Source of the DNA: JAJTGZ01 sp964403525
GTDB lineage: Bacteria; Planctomycetota; Phycisphaerae; Phycisphaerales; UBA1924
Direction of reading: 5' to 3'
NCBI GenBank assembly: GCA_964403525.1
Contig: CAYOGE010000017.1
Span: forward strand, 1 to 64,000
Length of the DNA: 64,000 bases
Positions 34,039 to 43,030 of this stretch are shown here, piece by piece. Made by a program: the position numbers and the translations under genes. The number at the start of each line of letters is the position of its first letter. Positions within the stretch are counted from its first letter, which is position 1. The notes under the pieces are model-generated. The model worked only from the letters and a program-made list of their open reading frames with translations, had not been told where the DNA came from and searched no databases.

Positions 34039-35984
34039 GCCGCGGCCTCCTCGAGCCTGGGCGCGCGGCTGGACCAGCGATCTCGGAGGCTTCCTTCGAG
34101 TCGCTCGCGGGCGCGCTTCGCCCAGTGGCGTTCCATCGGGTCGATCGCCCTTCCGGCGGCGTGCGCGACGCGGTCGAGCAGCTGCGTGCCGTGCTCGCGC
34201 CCGGTTCCGCCGGCGCTGTCGCTGCGGACCACCGCGTCGCCGAGCCTGTGAGCGAGCCAGAGCCCGGCGACGCGGTGCATCGTGCGGGGGTCGCTCAGCA
34301 GGGCGGCGAGGGTGCGCGAGCCTGCGGTTGCCAGGGCCGCGCGGCCGCTGATTGTTTCGGCCGTGTCGCCGGCGGAGGGTGCGATCCATCCGCACACGAG
34401 CAGGGCGCGGGCGGCGTTGGCGCGGATGCGGTGGTGCGGGTCTGTCGCGCGGTCGAGGAGCAGCTCGATCACGGCGGTGTCGGTGCCCGCGCGGTCGTCG
34501 GTCGGTCGGCGCGTGCGCACGCGCCGGAGCAGTCCCTCGACCGCGTTGGCGCGGACCCGCGCATCGGGGAGGTCGGCGGCCTTGACCAGCAGCTCTTCGA
34601 CCGTTGGCGCTTCTTCGGCGTCCGCCAGCGAGAGCGTTGCCACCGCGCTGGCGACGGCCCGCGGCGAGACCGATCCGGCGCGGTCGCCGCTGGCTGCGAA
34701 CTGCTCGGTCAGACGGACGGCCTCGGCGATCGCACGCTCGCGCTCCCGGCCGCCCGGGCTCAGGGCCAGCTGAGCCGCCAGTTGGCGGAGCGGCTGGTGG
34801 GCGCTGCGTGCGAGGACGGCACCGAGGCGCTCACGCTGATCGACGGGGAGAGCGTCTTCGCCGGCACGGGCGAGGATGGCATCGGCCGCGGTGGTCGCGA
34901 CGGCGGGCTCGGGGTCGAAGACCAGGTCGAGCAGGCAGGCGGGTGGGCGCGGCGCGCCGGCGGCGCACAGCGCGAGCGACTGGCGCACGAGCGGGTGGAC
35001 GTCGGTGAGCAGGATGGCGGAGGCGGCGTCGCGGAGCCGGTCGCTGATGGGGACGGTGGCGAGCCACCTGGCCAGGCCGCGCCGTGCGGCGAGGCTGAGT
35101 CCGTCGATCTGGCTCAGGCGCGGGAGCGCCCCGGCGAACTCACGCTCGCCGACGCGGCTCGACCCGGCGAGGCCGGCGGGGCGCAGGGGGTTCAGGGCGA
35201 GGTGGCTGCGCTCGAGGACGACCGACTGATCGGCAAGGCTGTCGGCGCGTGTCAGTCGCTGTGCGCACGCGGTGGCGAGGGAGGGGTGCTTGAGCCACGC
35301 CCAGGCGCAGGAACGCATCGCCGGATCATCGCTGGTGCGGATGAGGCCGCGCACGACCATGTGGGCGGGGTGGTCGGCGTCGTTCATCCACTTTCCACCC
35401 GCGGGCGCTCCGCCGCGCGAGACGAGCCCGTGCTGGATGGCGGTGCGGAGTGCGCCTGTGCGCCGGTGGTGATCGAACGTCTCGATCGCGCTGTCCGCGG
35501 CGGCCCGGGCGGCGGCCTGGCCTTTGTCGTCAAGGGTCCGCTGAGCGAGCGCGGACATGAACGAGGCGAGTGCGCGCTCGGCCTCTTCCGCGACGGTGGC
35601 TTCTGGGTCGGCGAGCAGCTTGACGATTGACGCGCCGGCGAGCACGCCGAGCCCTCCAACCTCGGGCGAGCTGCAGGCCTGGGCAACGCTTGCGCGTGTC
35701 GCCGCGTCTGGGTCCAGCGCGAGGTAGGCGGCCAGTTGTGGCCAGTCTGTGCCGACGATCAGCGCCAGTTCACCGCGTTGCGGCGCACTCAGGAGGCCCC
35801 AGCGGGCGACCAGATGAGGCACAGCGAGGCTGTCTGGGCGTCGGCGAGCGATCGAGAGCAGTTCCTTTGCGAGTCCTTCCGCCTCGGAGGGTGCGCACGA
35901 CCGCAACGCCGTCGCGAGCACGGCGGATCGGGCGTTGACACCGATGAACTTCAGCGGCCAGATGCGCCGCGAAAGGCTCGACAT
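34035..35984 (-). CDS. HEAT-repeat protein
   Basis: 649 residues, mostly paired Ala/Leu/Arg helices of the HEAT/armadillo type: LLADPEATVAEEAERALASF, ILLTDVHPLVRQSLALCAAG, LLVKAADLPDARVRANAVEG, LLDRATDPHHRIRANAARAL and ALLSDPRTMHRVAGLWLAHR. No signal peptide or membrane helix is clear; the first residues MSSLSRRIWPLKFIGVNARS are basic. HEAT proteins are scaffolds for protein-protein binding. Its stop overlaps the start of a single-pass membrane protein, suggesting a membrane-tethered scaffold. No known system is linked to it in the window. Confidence 0.8.
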   Translation of the reverse strand: MSSLSRRIWPLKFIGVNARSAVLATALRSCAPSEAEGLAKELLSIARRRPDSLAVPHLVARWGLLSAPQRGELALIVGTDWPQLAAYLALDPDAATRASVAQACSSPEVGGLGVLAGASIVKLLADPEATVAEEAERALASFMSALAQRTLDDKGQAAARAAADSAIETFDHHRRTGALRTAIQHGLVSRGGAPAGGKWMNDADHPAHMVVRGLIRTSDDPAMRSCAWAWLKHPSLATACAQRLTRADSLADQSVVLERSHLALNPLRPAGLAGSSRVGEREFAGALPRLSQIDGLSLAARRGLARWLATVPISDRLRDAASAILLTDVHPLVRQSLALCAAGAPRPPACLLDLVFDPEPAVATTAADAILARAGEDALPVDQRERLGAVLARSAHQPLRQLAAQLALSPGGRERERAIAEAVRLTEQFAASGDRAGSVSPRAVASAVATLSLADAEEAPTVEELLVKAADLPDARVRANAVEGLLRRVRTRRPTDDRAGTDTAVIELLLDRATDPHHRIRANAARALLVCGWIAPSAGDTAETISGRAALATAGSRTLAALLSDPRTMHRVAGLWLAHRLGDAVVRSDSAGGTGREHGTQLLDRVAHAAGRAIDPMERHWAKRARERLEGSLRDRWSSRAPRLEEAAA

Positions 35985-36461
35985 GCGGATGAAGATCGGC
36001 GTTCACGTGCTGCGCGGGCCAACATCGGGCGTGCCGGTTGTCGGCGGCGCGTTGTCGTGCTGACGGTGATCGCACCGATCCTTCACAGGTCATGCAGAAG
36101 GGAAAAGCCCCATCCGAGAGACCGAAGGCACCTCTATGTGGGTTTGACGGTCCCCTTGACCTACTGCCAGTTGTGCACATGAATCGACAGAGCCACAACT
36201 TGTTGGGGTTTCCCCTTGACGACAAGGCTTGTGTGGAGTTATTGTGATTTTCATCTTTGCGCCGAGCCGGTGAGTCAGTAGCTTTCCCATCCGTCGTCCC
36301 GCTGCTCTGAGAATCGCCAGCGGGCCGATGTCTGGAACCGCCTGATGAACGCACCACCGGGCTCCCTCCCGCCCTCCTCAGCGGGAAAACAGGGAGAAAA
36401 ACGGCGACGAAGTGAGAATGCACGGAGCCCCGTGAGGCCCGTGTGCGAAAGGACTTCGCGG
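35985..36461. other. 477-base intergenic region with a promoter-like site
   Basis: Lies between divergent genes. A frame from ATG 36345 runs into the gene below but has no ribosome site. The area around 36040-36300 is AT-richer than any gene near it and holds the promoter listed separately. No RNA gene was recognised. Confidence 0.4.
36216..36245 (+). promoter_or_regulatory. Sigma-70-like promoter candidate
   Basis: TTGACG (36216-36221), 18-base spacer, TATTGT (36240-36245). It would drive the gene starting at 36462 with a leader of about 210 bases. One of the closest matches to a -35/-10 pair in this GC-rich window. Confidence 0.4.
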
Positions 36462-37211
36462 ATGCACGCCCCAACTCCTCCTCCTCCTTCTTCCTCACAA
36501 GTTCCGGCACCACAGGCAGTTCCTTCGAGGCACGCCGCGACCGAGACGCGCGAACCGTCCACGGTGAATGCCGGTGCGGGCAAGACGAACGCCGGCGGTT
36601 CGACCGGCGCTGCGCGGCCGTCACTTGCGACACCGAACCACACGCTGATCCTGTACACACGCCCGCTGCACCCGGAGCTTGTGCAGATGAAGGCCCGCCG
36701 CACCGTGCAGCTGAAGGGGCTGGGGACGGGCCCGTCGCGCGTCGCCGGCGCGGCCGAGTTTGAGGCGTGGCTCACGCCGCTTGGGCACATGCTCCGCTAC
36801 CAGACCAAAACTCACTGCTTCTGCGAGCTGGTAACCGACCGCGACACCGGCCTGCCGACCTCGGGCGTTGCGTTCAGCGTTCCGGCGGTTGGTGAGAAGG
36901 ACCACGAGCAGCTGTTCGTTGAGGCGTGCGTGCTCTACACCACCAGCCTGCAGACCGAGATGCTCCCACCGCCGATCTACCACACCACCTATCGCGAGAT
37001 GCTCGAGCTCGCCGAAGAGGTGGATGCGCTGCTTCACACGTGGACGCTCCCGTCGACGGGCAAGGACCAGGCGGCGCTGCGGTGCCTGTCGATGCTCGAG
37101 CTCCAGCGGTTCGACGACGAGATGCACGCGCAGAGCACCCACATGTTCCCCTGCTTCGGCTCCGGGGGCGGGCTGGTGCTGCGGACGCAGACCGTGTTCC
37201 AGCGGGTGTGA
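36462..37211 (+). CDS. Conserved protein resembling DUF2617
   Basis: 249 residues. The ATG at 36462 is chosen because AAAGGA lies 8 bases before it; ATG 36345 has no ribosome site. The first 60 residues are a disordered Pro/Ala/Ser/Thr region. The folded part has LILYTRPLHPELVQMKARRT, FEAWLTPLGHMLRYQTKTHC, EACVLYTTSLQTEMLPPPIY and MLELQRFDDEMHAQSTHMFP. The phrase YxRPLHPEL is one I associate with DUF2617 proteins of Planctomycetota and Actinobacteria, whose role is unknown. It probably acts in the cytosol; there is no signal or membrane segment. The gene stands alone, with the opposing nitronate monooxygenase-like gene ending 57 bases downstream. Confidence 0.75.
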   Translation: MHAPTPPPPSSSQVPAPQAVPSRHAATETREPSTVNAGAGKTNAGGSTGAARPSLATPNHTLILYTRPLHPELVQMKARRTVQLKGLGTGPSRVAGAAEFEAWLTPLGHMLRYQTKTHCFCELVTDRDTGLPTSGVAFSVPAVGEKDHEQLFVEACVLYTTSLQTEMLPPPIYHTTYREMLELAEEVDALLHTWTLPSTGKDQAALRCLSMLELQRFDDEMHAQSTHMFPCFGSGGGLVLRTQTVFQRV

Positions 37212-37267
37212 CGCGGGCGCCTGCCCAACCGGTCTGGTCCGTTCACACTTGCCATGCGCTGAGCGGA

Positions 37268-38764
37268 TCAACCGGCCGGCACGAGCGATGCGATCACGTC
37301 GCGAGCGTGGTAGGCTGGACTCTGCGCCGAGATGAACTGCTTGATGCACGCCACGTCATCGCCGGCGGTGAGGAGCGGAGGCTCTTGATATCCGTCGGCA
37401 CGTCGCTGCCCGAGCCCGAGGTTGGCGACCAACCCGTTGCACAGGCACTTGCGGCCGACGGTTTCTTCAACCTTGCCGCCCTTGCGGACAAAGTCGTCGA
37501 CCGGCTCGCTGGCGCAGCGGTAGCCGAGGGTGCCGTCTTCCTTGAGGTACGCGCGCCGAAGGTACCCCAGGTCGCACAGACGCGGCCGTTCCGCGAAGAC
37601 CGCCGGCTCTGAGAGCGTCCCCGCGAGGGCCGCGACCTTGAACGGAAAACCAGTCGGCGATGCGGCTGGATCGGTGAAGACATCGCCGCCGCCGCTGATC
37701 AGGCTCTCGATGAACCGCCGGCGCAGCGCGGGGTCGAGTCCGGACTCTTCGCAGTAAGCAAACACCGTTCCGACCTGGATGCCGCGGGCACCGGCCGCGA
37801 TCGCCGCGGCAAACTTCTCCCGGCCTGCGAACCCGCCGGCCAGCCAGAACGGCAGGCCCAGCTCAACCATCTGCGCCGGGTCCACCGAGTCCCGCTCGCC
37901 GTAGATCGGCTCACCACGGGCGGTCACCTGCTGCACACCGCGCGGTGGCGCGTTGTGTCCGCCGGCGACGGGCGCCTCGACAACGAAGCCGCTGATGCCG
38001 CCGGGGGCCTTCTTCAGTAACGCCCGGGCCAGCGTTGCCGACGAGACAATTGGAAGAAACTGCGGACGCCGCAGCTCCGGCGGCACCCCCAGACCCGCGT
38101 CGCTCCAGAGCGCGGCCGGGTTGAAGGACGCCGTGAACCTGCGGTCTCCGGCGTTCTGCACATCGAGCGGGATCTCCGCGGGAGCGTTTGCGCTCAGCGC
38201 ATCGAGCACGCCCGGGATCTCTGCGGGGATGCCCGCGCCCATGAGCACAACGTCAACGCCGGCGAGCATGGCGCCGTAGAGGCTTGGCAGGGTTGGGAAC
38301 TGGATCTTGTGGAGGTAGTTGATCCCGACGACACCCTCGTGATTCTCTTTCGCGAGGTAGACCTCGACGAAGTTCGCGAGCACGAGCAGCCACTCGCGGT
38401 CTCTGGTGAGCTTCGCTCGTGGGAGCGGAACCAGCTTGAACCGTCTGGCCGCCACGCTAGAGGCCTCTGAGCACCCATCCTGCACGTCTTCCTCTTCGGG
38501 CGCGGGCCCTTGCCCGCTGCCGGGATCGCCGCCGCGAAAGTAGCGGTCGAGCACGCGTTGCGCAGCCCGCCGCGCCGGGAAGGCCGAGATAGCCCGCCGA
38601 ACGTGCCCGCCCTCGTCGCCCAGTTCCAGTCGGCGAACAAGGATGGTGTCGAGGGCGGTGCCCGACACGACGCCGAGCTGGCCCAGTGACGAGACCTCGC
38701 GGGCGAGCGCCCAGCCGGACACTCCCGCGCCCATTCCACCTTGAATCAGACGTGGCAGCATCAT
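37268..38764 (-). CDS. Nitronate monooxygenase / 2-nitropropane dioxygenase-like flavoprotein
   Basis: 498 residues, an FMN-binding TIM barrel. It begins MLPRLIQGGMGAGVSGWALA (typical NMO start IQGGMG). Further family parts are GALAGVD-like GAMLAGVDVVLMGAGIPAEI, FVVEAPVAGGHNAPPRG (the catalytic-region GGH), FWLAGGFAGREKFAAAIAAG and GIQVGTVFAYCEESGL. A C-terminal part of about 90 residues with several Cys (LGYRCASEPVDDFVRKGG, KCLCNGLVANLGLGQRR) is extra compared with classic NMO (about 320-350) and recalls the longer PfaD-type or 2-NPD-like flavoproteins. It may detoxify nitronates or act as an enoyl reductase-like enzyme; context does not decide. Shares an upstream region with the aminotransferase gene. 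Confidence 0.85.
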   Translation of the reverse strand: MMLPRLIQGGMGAGVSGWALAREVSSLGQLGVVSGTALDTILVRRLELGDEGGHVRRAISAFPARRAAQRVLDRYFRGGDPGSGQGPAPEEEDVQDGCSEASSVAARRFKLVPLPRAKLTRDREWLLVLANFVEVYLAKENHEGVVGINYLHKIQFPTLPSLYGAMLAGVDVVLMGAGIPAEIPGVLDALSANAPAEIPLDVQNAGDRRFTASFNPAALWSDAGLGVPPELRRPQFLPIVSSATLARALLKKAPGGISGFVVEAPVAGGHNAPPRGVQQVTARGEPIYGERDSVDPAQMVELGLPFWLAGGFAGREKFAAAIAAGARGIQVGTVFAYCEESGLDPALRRRFIESLISGGGDVFTDPAASPTGFPFKVAALAGTLSEPAVFAERPRLCDLGYLRRAYLKEDGTLGYRCASEPVDDFVRKGGKVEETVGRKCLCNGLVANLGLGQRRADGYQEPPLLTAGDDVACIKQFISAQSPAYHARDVIASLVPAG

Positions 38765-38893
38765 GGGTCACTCCGCTTGCGCTCACCACCGACCGCACAC
38801 CGACGCGGCACCGTGTTCGAGCGAGGGAGTACACTAGGCCGATTACCGGACATTGGTGTCCTTTTGTGTGGCCTTCCGATCTGGTCACTGTGG

Positions 38894-40186
38894 TCATGCG
38901 TGCGGTGTCGGGCCAGCGCTCATCAGGGCCGCCCCCGGTCCCGAGAGCGTTGCATCGCCGATGAGGCACCCAACCGCCCGCAGCGCAGCGTCGACATCGT
39001 GCTCGGTTAGAAACGGCCCAAGGCTCAGCCGCGTCGTTCCCTCGCCCGGCCCGCTCGCGGGCGCGGTGCCGATCGCCCTGTGCATCAGCGGCGCGCAGTG
39101 CAGGCCCGATCGCGTGAGGATGCCGTGGCGTTCCTCCAAGAGCCGCGAAATCTCCGCGGGCGTAACGGCGGTGTGCACGATGCTGAACACACCGACGCGC
39201 TCGGCCGGAACAGTGGGCCCGATCACACGAAGTCCAGGGATCGTCCGCAGGCCGCGGCTCATACGGTGGATCAGCCGCGCCTCACGGACGCGGACCGCGT
39301 CGATACCGATCGCCTCACCTTCACGCTGGCTTAAGAGCCAATGAACGCCCTGACTCAGACCGACGATTCCGCCGGTGTTGTGCGAGCCCGCTTCGTACCG
39401 GTCGGGGAGATGGTCGGGGTGTTGCTCAAGTTCCGAGCGGCTGCCCGTTCCTCCCTCGCGCAGCGTCGAGACCCTTCCTTCGACACCCTCGGCGATGACA
39501 AGCCCGCCCGTGCCCTGCGGCCCGAGAAGGCCCTTGTGGCCGGGGAACGCCAGCAGGTCCACGCACCACCCGGTCATGTCGAACGGCACGTGCCCTAGAG
39601 ACTGTGCGCCATCAACAAGCAGCAACGCCCTCCCATCGCCCGCGGCCCGCACGGCCGGCCCGATCAGGGCGAGGGGTTGCACCGCTCCGGTCACGTTGCT
39701 CGCGTGGTTGATGGCCACGAGTACGGTCCGGCCGGGGTGCACCGCCTTGAGAAGCTCGTCGATTCGGACAAGCCCGGTTGAGGGATCACACCCGGCAACC
39801 GTGACGTCAATGCGCGAGCTCTCGGCGGCCATGGTGCGCAGCGGTCGGAGCACGGAGTTGTGCTCGGTGCACGTTGTTGCGACGTGCACGCGGCCCCTTC
39901 GATTGGCGAGCGCGTGGCGCAGCACCCCTTTGATCGCCAGGTTCAGTGCATCGGTCGTGTTGTGGGTGAAGACCACGCGGTCTGCACCCCCCGGGGGACC
40001 GTTCACGAGGCTGTTGATTCGCTGGCGGCACTGATCGATCTGCGTAGCTGCGCTGCGGGCTTCTGCGTAGGCACCGCGGCCGGGGGCGCCTACCTGGGTC
40101 ATGTACCCGACGACGCTGCTCACTACTCCCGGCGGCTTGGGGAAACTGGTTGCGGCGTTGTCAAAGTATCGGCGTGGCGTCGCCAT
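38894..40186 (-). CDS. Class V aminotransferase, cysteine desulfurase-like
   Basis: 430 residues from ATG 40186 (AGGTGG ribosome site; GTG 40204 would add six residues). PLP enzyme of the NifS/SufS/CsdA superfamily. It starts RRYFDNAATSFPKPPGVVSS and has the family motifs VVFTHNTTDALNLAIKGVL, TEHNSVLRPL, LLLVDGAQSLGHVPFD and LAFPGHKGLLGPQGTGGL, whose Lys binds PLP. The Cys in ILTRSGLHCAPLMHR is where cysteine desulfurases carry the persulfide. Together these resemble the cysteine desulfurase family protein branch found in many anaerobes. No suf/isc partner is adjacent; the opposing hemerythrin gene starts 74 bases away, so a shared regulator is possible. Confidence 0.88.
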   Translation of the reverse strand: MATPRRYFDNAATSFPKPPGVVSSVVGYMTQVGAPGRGAYAEARSAATQIDQCRQRINSLVNGPPGGADRVVFTHNTTDALNLAIKGVLRHALANRRGRVHVATTCTEHNSVLRPLRTMAAESSRIDVTVAGCDPSTGLVRIDELLKAVHPGRTVLVAINHASNVTGAVQPLALIGPAVRAAGDGRALLLVDGAQSLGHVPFDMTGWCVDLLAFPGHKGLLGPQGTGGLVIAEGVEGRVSTLREGGTGSRSELEQHPDHLPDRYEAGSHNTGGIVGLSQGVHWLLSQREGEAIGIDAVRVREARLIHRMSRGLRTIPGLRVIGPTVPAERVGVFSIVHTAVTPAEISRLLEERHGILTRSGLHCAPLMHRAIGTAPASGPGEGTTRLSLGPFLTEHDVDAALRAVGCLIGDATLSGPGAALMSAGPTPHA

Positions 40187-40260
40187 CGGTGAGTCCACCT
40201 TCACGCAGGTCGGGCTGGCCGGGGTGCCAAACGGTCCTACCTGTGGATTAGTATATCTGC

Positions 40261-40842
40261 ATGTCTATCTTTGGAGAGCCGGCCTCGACCCCGCCCCTGG
40301 CGCGCCACCCGTCGCTGCGGCCGCTGTCTCGTGAGCACATGGGCGGGCTCATCTTGGCGCGCCGGCTAGAGCAGGCGTCTGATCCCCACGGCAGGCTCTC
40401 AGCGGTCGCGGCGTTTGCCCAGGCTTGGCACAAGGAGGTCCGCGCTCACTTCGATGACGAGGAGCGGCTCCTTCTTCCCCTCGGCCTTCCATCTCACCTT
40501 CAAGAGCGCCTGCTCGAAGAGCACGGTGTGCTTCGGAGCCTGGCGGCCCGCTGCGCGTGTGAACCGGCCCGCTTTGCGATTGAGACCGCCACCGTGCAGC
40601 GCCTCGGGCGGCTTCTGCGCGAGCACATCAGGTGGGAAGAGCGGGTCTTGTTTCAATGCGTACAACGGGACTACCCGCGTGCGGTCGACGCACTCTTGGG
40701 CTGCTCGCAACGGATCGAGCAGGAGCGCCCCGCCTCGCGACCACGGTACCGGCTTGATTGGTCACCCGAGGGACCGGCGCTCACGCCGCTGGGCACGCCG
40801 TGTTCTGTGCCTCCGGGTCGATCGGCTGGGCCTCAAGGTTGA
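40261..40842 (+). CDS. Hemerythrin-domain (HHE) protein
   Basis: 193 residues. A four-helix hemerythrin fold with di-iron ligands visible as His in LSREHMGGLIL, H and E in HKEVRAHFDDEERLLLP, H in LEEHGVLRSL and H and E in LREHIRWEERVLFQ. Such single-domain proteins bind oxygen or nitric oxide, or repair iron-sulfur clusters (RIC/YtfE type). The C-terminal 40 residues are Pro/Gly-rich and probably disordered. The gene is divergent from a cysteine desulfurase-like gene, which would fit a role in iron-sulfur damage (inference). Its last 10 bases overlap the end of the convergent hotdog gene. Confidence 0.9.
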   Translation: MSIFGEPASTPPLARHPSLRPLSREHMGGLILARRLEQASDPHGRLSAVAAFAQAWHKEVRAHFDDEERLLLPLGLPSHLQERLLEEHGVLRSLAARCACEPARFAIETATVQRLGRLLREHIRWEERVLFQCVQRDYPRAVDALLGCSQRIEQERPASRPRYRLDWSPEGPALTPLGTPCSVPPGRSAGPQG

Positions 40843-41471
40843 TCGAGGGCTCCGGCAGGGGGCGACTTCCCCCCGTCGGCACGCCGCTTCGCCCGTGCCT
40901 CGTGGAGCGCCTTGGGCGTGATGTGGAACGTGGCCGTGCACTTGCCGACGCGGATGGTCTTGCCGATGCCGCGGGTGGGGAGTTGCTGCACGACCTCGAT
41001 CTCGATGTCGAAGTTGAACTCGTCGCCGCTCTTGAGCAGGGCGTCGAGGTCCTGGACTGGGCTGATGCGGTACACCGCCGGCCCGTAACAGGGGCGGAGG
41101 AAGCTGTACCCCAGGCGCTTGCAGACGACGGTGTAGTCTCCGCCGCAGCGCCCGTGGATGTAGGTGCCGCCGACGATCTCGCTGTTGGCCAGGAGCGATG
41201 CGCCGGCCATGGCGTTGTACCAGTTGCGGTTGAAGCGGCGGAACGGGAGGACCGCGCCGAAGGTTTTGTCGTCGAGCTGCTTGATCTTGATGCCGCTGCG
41301 GAACGCGTAGGGGAGCCAGATCATGCTGGCGAGCTTGTGGGCCCAGGCGTACTTGGCGGTTGCGCGCGAGATGACGTCCTCGATGCGGTCGACCAGCTTG
41401 CGCCGGCGGAGCGGCTTGCCGCGCGGCGCGGGGGGCGGCGGCGGTACGGGGATGGAATGGGTGTCGCTCAA
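40833..41471 (-). CDS. Hotdog-fold protein, DUF4442/PaaI-like
   Basis: About 212 residues if it starts at TTG 41471; ATG 41609 would add a basic leader of 46 residues that does not look like the family. The hotdog core is SGIKIKQLDDKTFGAVLPFR, FNRNWYNAMAGASLLANSEI, YIHGRCGGDYTVVCKRLGYS and FNFDIEIEVVQQLPTRGIGK, with VGKCTATFHIT closing the sheet. DUF4442 proteins are relatives of acyl-CoA thioesterases, and the NAMAGASLLANSE helix is the place of the catalytic Asn/Asp/Glu. Substrate unknown. The last bases overlap the convergent hemerythrin gene. Confidence 0.78.
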   Translation of the reverse strand: MSDTHSIPVPPPPPAPRGKPLRRRKLVDRIEDVISRATAKYAWAHKLASMIWLPYAFRSGIKIKQLDDKTFGAVLPFRRFNRNWYNAMAGASLLANSEIVGGTYIHGRCGGDYTVVCKRLGYSFLRPCYGPAVYRISPVQDLDALLKSGDEFNFDIEIEVVQQLPTRGIGKTIRVGKCTATFHITPKALHEARAKRRADGGKSPPAGALDQP

Positions 41472-41614
41472 CGCGGAGTGAGGGTAGCGGGGAACGGTCT
41501 GGATGCCAAACCGCGTGCGTTGGCCCGTGCGGCGGGCGCCCTTGCGCTGGAGGAAACGGCGGTGCGGCCGCCCGTGGCGATACGGGCGGGGGGTGACGTG
41601 ACTTACCATTTGGC

Positions 41615-42523
41615 ATGCTCAAGAGACTCCTGCTGGCCGCCGTCGCAGTCGCGCTGCTGATCGTGGTGGCGCTGACGGTTGTGTTCCTCTCGATCGATGC
41701 GATCGCCAAGAGCGCGATCGAGAAGGGCGGCACCTACGCGCTGGGGACAGACACCTCTGTCTCGAGCGTCAGCGTCGGCGTGTTCAAAGGGGAGTTCTCG
41801 ATGAAGGGGCTGAAGGTTGCCAACCCGAGGGCGGGTGGGTTCGCTTCGCCCCATTTCCTCACGCTGGGGACCGGCGCCACGGCGGTCAGCCTCTCGACGC
41901 TGCGCCAGCCGACGGTTGAGATCAGCACGCTCACGCTCGATGGGCTCGACGCGAACATTGAGGGGAAGGGCGGCGCGACCAACTACGGAGCGATCCTGGA
42001 CAATCTGGCGAAAGCGACCGGCGGGGGCGGGTCGACGCCGGCCCCTGCGGACCCAAACGAGAAGAAGTTTGTCATCAGGCAATTGACGCTGTCCAACATC
42101 AAAGTGCACGTCAACATGACCGGATCGCTGCTGCCGGGGGCGATCGGCGACAGCGTCGGCAAGGTCACGAACGTGACGATCCCGATCGACCGTATCGAAC
42201 TCAAGGATGTCGGGCGCACGGGCGAGGGCGTCGGTGGCAGCGGCGTGACGATGGCGCAGCTCTCGGGCATCGTCGTCAAGGCTGTGCTCGCGGCCGCGGC
42301 AGAGAAGGGGGGCGGGCTGATCCCCGGCGACCTGCTGGGTGACCTGCGGGGCAAGCTGACCTCGATCGCGAGCCTCGACACACTGACCAAGGGTGGAGCC
42401 GAGGTGTTCTCCGGCGCTGCCAAGGTGGGCGACGAGGTGAAGAAGGGTGTCGAGGGAGCGGCGAAGGGAATCGGCGATGCCATCAAGGGCGTGTTCCCGG
42501 GTGGCGGCGACAAGAAGAAGTGA
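41615..42523 (+). CDS. AsmA-like membrane-anchored protein
   Basis: 302 residues. It has an N-terminal membrane anchor (LLLAAVAVALLIVVALTVVF). The body has the AsmA/DUF748 pattern of nested beta strands: ALGTDTSVSSVSVGVFKGEF, SMKGLKVANPRAGGFASPHF, QPTVEISTLTLDGLDANIEG, and FVIRQLTLSNIKVHVNMTGS. AsmA/TamB/YhdP proteins form long grooves thought to carry phospholipids between membranes; this one is short, so it would be a minimal member. The C-terminus repeats VGDEVKKGVEGAAKGIGDAI, an amphipathic helix. The gene stands alone, 143 bases from the divergent hotdog gene. Confidence 0.8.
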   Translation: MLKRLLLAAVAVALLIVVALTVVFLSIDAIAKSAIEKGGTYALGTDTSVSSVSVGVFKGEFSMKGLKVANPRAGGFASPHFLTLGTGATAVSLSTLRQPTVEISTLTLDGLDANIEGKGGATNYGAILDNLAKATGGGGSTPAPADPNEKKFVIRQLTLSNIKVHVNMTGSLLPGAIGDSVGKVTNVTIPIDRIELKDVGRTGEGVGGSGVTMAQLSGIVVKAVLAAAAEKGGGLIPGDLLGDLRGKLTSIASLDTLTKGGAEVFSGAAKVGDEVKKGVEGAAKGIGDAIKGVFPGGGDKKK

Positions 42524-43030
42524 GCGTTAACGCGTGTTGACGGGGCCTTGCGGGCTCGCGGCCGACTGCGGCACAGCTTGCAGCGCTCAGGATTCGCCAG
42601 ACCGCCGGGGCTCGCGGGGTGTTGCGGTCGCGGCGTGGACAATGTGTGCAGCCGGTGTGCTGAACGTGCCGGGCCGCCCGAAGCGATGCGGGGTTATCAC
42701 CCGAACCGTGGTGTTTGGTCAACGTGCCTGTTGATGCACGCTTGCTTCACGGTAGACTCACTCACGCCCGCGATGATGCGTGCAGGTGCGCAGCGAACGG
42801 ATGATCCGGTCGCGACGTACAGACGGAGACCGAGATCGCGCTCTTCTATTCTTTGATCTGAATCCCTCCGCGGCCGCATCGAGCGGGCGTGGACGATCGA
42901 AGGGACAGGGCGCAAGGGCCGGAGGCCCGCAAGCCGTACTCGACCGATGTTGCCGCAAGGTGCTGACAGCAGCGCCGGGCGGTTGCCTGTTCCTGCGCAC
43001 GACTCATTCCTCCCTCCAAGGAGCCGCACC
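42524..43030. other. 507-base intergenic region with a promoter-like site
   Basis: No convincing gene on either strand. A possible promoter TTGATG (42731), 16-base spacer, TAGACT (42753-42758) would serve the gene at 43031. A small hairpin GGGCC/GGCCC occurs at 42916-42928. Otherwise I see nothing recognisable. Confidence 0.35.

Noticed and set aside
36345..36461. Longer N-terminus for the DUF2617-like gene
   Set aside because: The ATG at 36345 has no ribosome site, whereas ATG 36462 has AAAGGA at the right distance.
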